This document shows, piece by piece, positions 64,000 through 64,000 of a stretch of DNA of 64,000 nucleotides. Below the pieces are notes generated by a model, which was not told the DNA's origin, did not search any database, and was given only the letters and a program-made list of their open reading frames with translations. This stretch comes from Spirosoma terrae (GTDB taxonomy: Bacteria; Bacteroidota; Bacteroidia; Cytophagales; Spirosomataceae), in contig NZ_JAAFZH010000023.1 of the NCBI RefSeq assembly GCF_010435915.1, positions 1 through 64,000 on the forward strand. The letters are read 5' to 3'. Position 1 is the stretch's first letter. Each line of letters starts with the position of its first letter. The position numbers and the translations under genes are program-made.

Positions 64000-64000
64000 A

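Noticed and set aside
1..64000. CRISPR arrays, tRNA, rRNA, IS elements, prophage genes
   Set aside because: None of the corresponding repeats, cloverleaf motifs or transposase/integrase sequences were seen by eye on either strand.

Overview
The window looks like chromosome from a Bacteroidota member of the Cytophagales, most likely Spirosoma or a close relative (inferred from gene content and style, not from a marker search). The reasons are the Bacteroidota -7 promoter element (TAnnTTTG), a secreted protein with a Type IX secretion C-terminal domain, a PafA-type phosphatase, an Oar-like TonB receptor, a PurS/PssA/FabH/RsfS/FtsH core set, few Shine-Dalgarno sequences, and frequent ACGTA words from Thr-ACG/Val-GTA codon use. 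No tRNA, rRNA, CRISPR array, transposase or phage gene was seen. The region reads as ordinary chromosome with a few accessory genes.

Layout. 1-5.5 kb: a large exported protein cut by the left edge, a circularly permuted ATP-grasp enzyme, a PepSY-like lipoprotein and a frameshifted outer-membrane barrel gene. 5.6-9 kb: Ldh2-type oxidoreductase, a small exported protein, aroA with a promoter so close to the ATG that the mRNA looks leaderless, then an unassigned structured RNA with its own terminator. 9-15.5 kb: a carbohydrate block (KdgF-like cupin, DUF1080 protein, beta-propeller fused to a type-1 copper domain, GH9 cellulase). 15.5-18 kb: vanadium-haloperoxidase-like PAP2 protein and an unknown membrane protein. 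18-25 kb: a five-gene signalling operon (response-regulator kinase, giant hybrid kinase with three receivers, lone receiver, CheR, CheB) without chemotaxis receptors or CheA. 25.5-36 kb: acyl-CoA ligase, phosphodiesterase, ftsH-rsfS divergent from birA, pafA, fatty acid hydroxylase family protein, polyprenyl synthase, patatin. 36-42 kb: GDPD and MBL-fold enzymes and an Oar-like TonB receptor. 42-48.2 kb: selD, esterase, RsmI-like methylase, glyoxalase-II-like enzyme, pssA, purS, fabH, CoA-binding protein. 48.4-49.1 kb: a free-standing NUMOD4/HNH-like gene. 49-56 kb: NtrY-like kinase, an IscA-like protein without its usual C-terminal cysteines, HMG-CoA lyase and TPR lipoprotein. 56.1-59 kb: a gene for SRP RNA (ffs), galK, fsa/tal and ftsE. 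59-64 kb: a 1215-residue secreted metzincin protease with a T9SS tail and an FAD-dependent oxidoreductase cut by the right edge.

The most useful additions beyond protein genes are the SRP RNA at about 56139-56235, which has an apical loop unlike the usual GGAA; the orphan structured RNA at about 8793-8981; the one-base frameshift near 5284; and a set of long perfect hairpins closing convergent gene pairs. No wholly new multi-gene defence or mobile system could be supported. The best candidates for unusual biology are the CheB/CheR hybrid-kinase operon and the propeller-cupredoxin/GH9 block.
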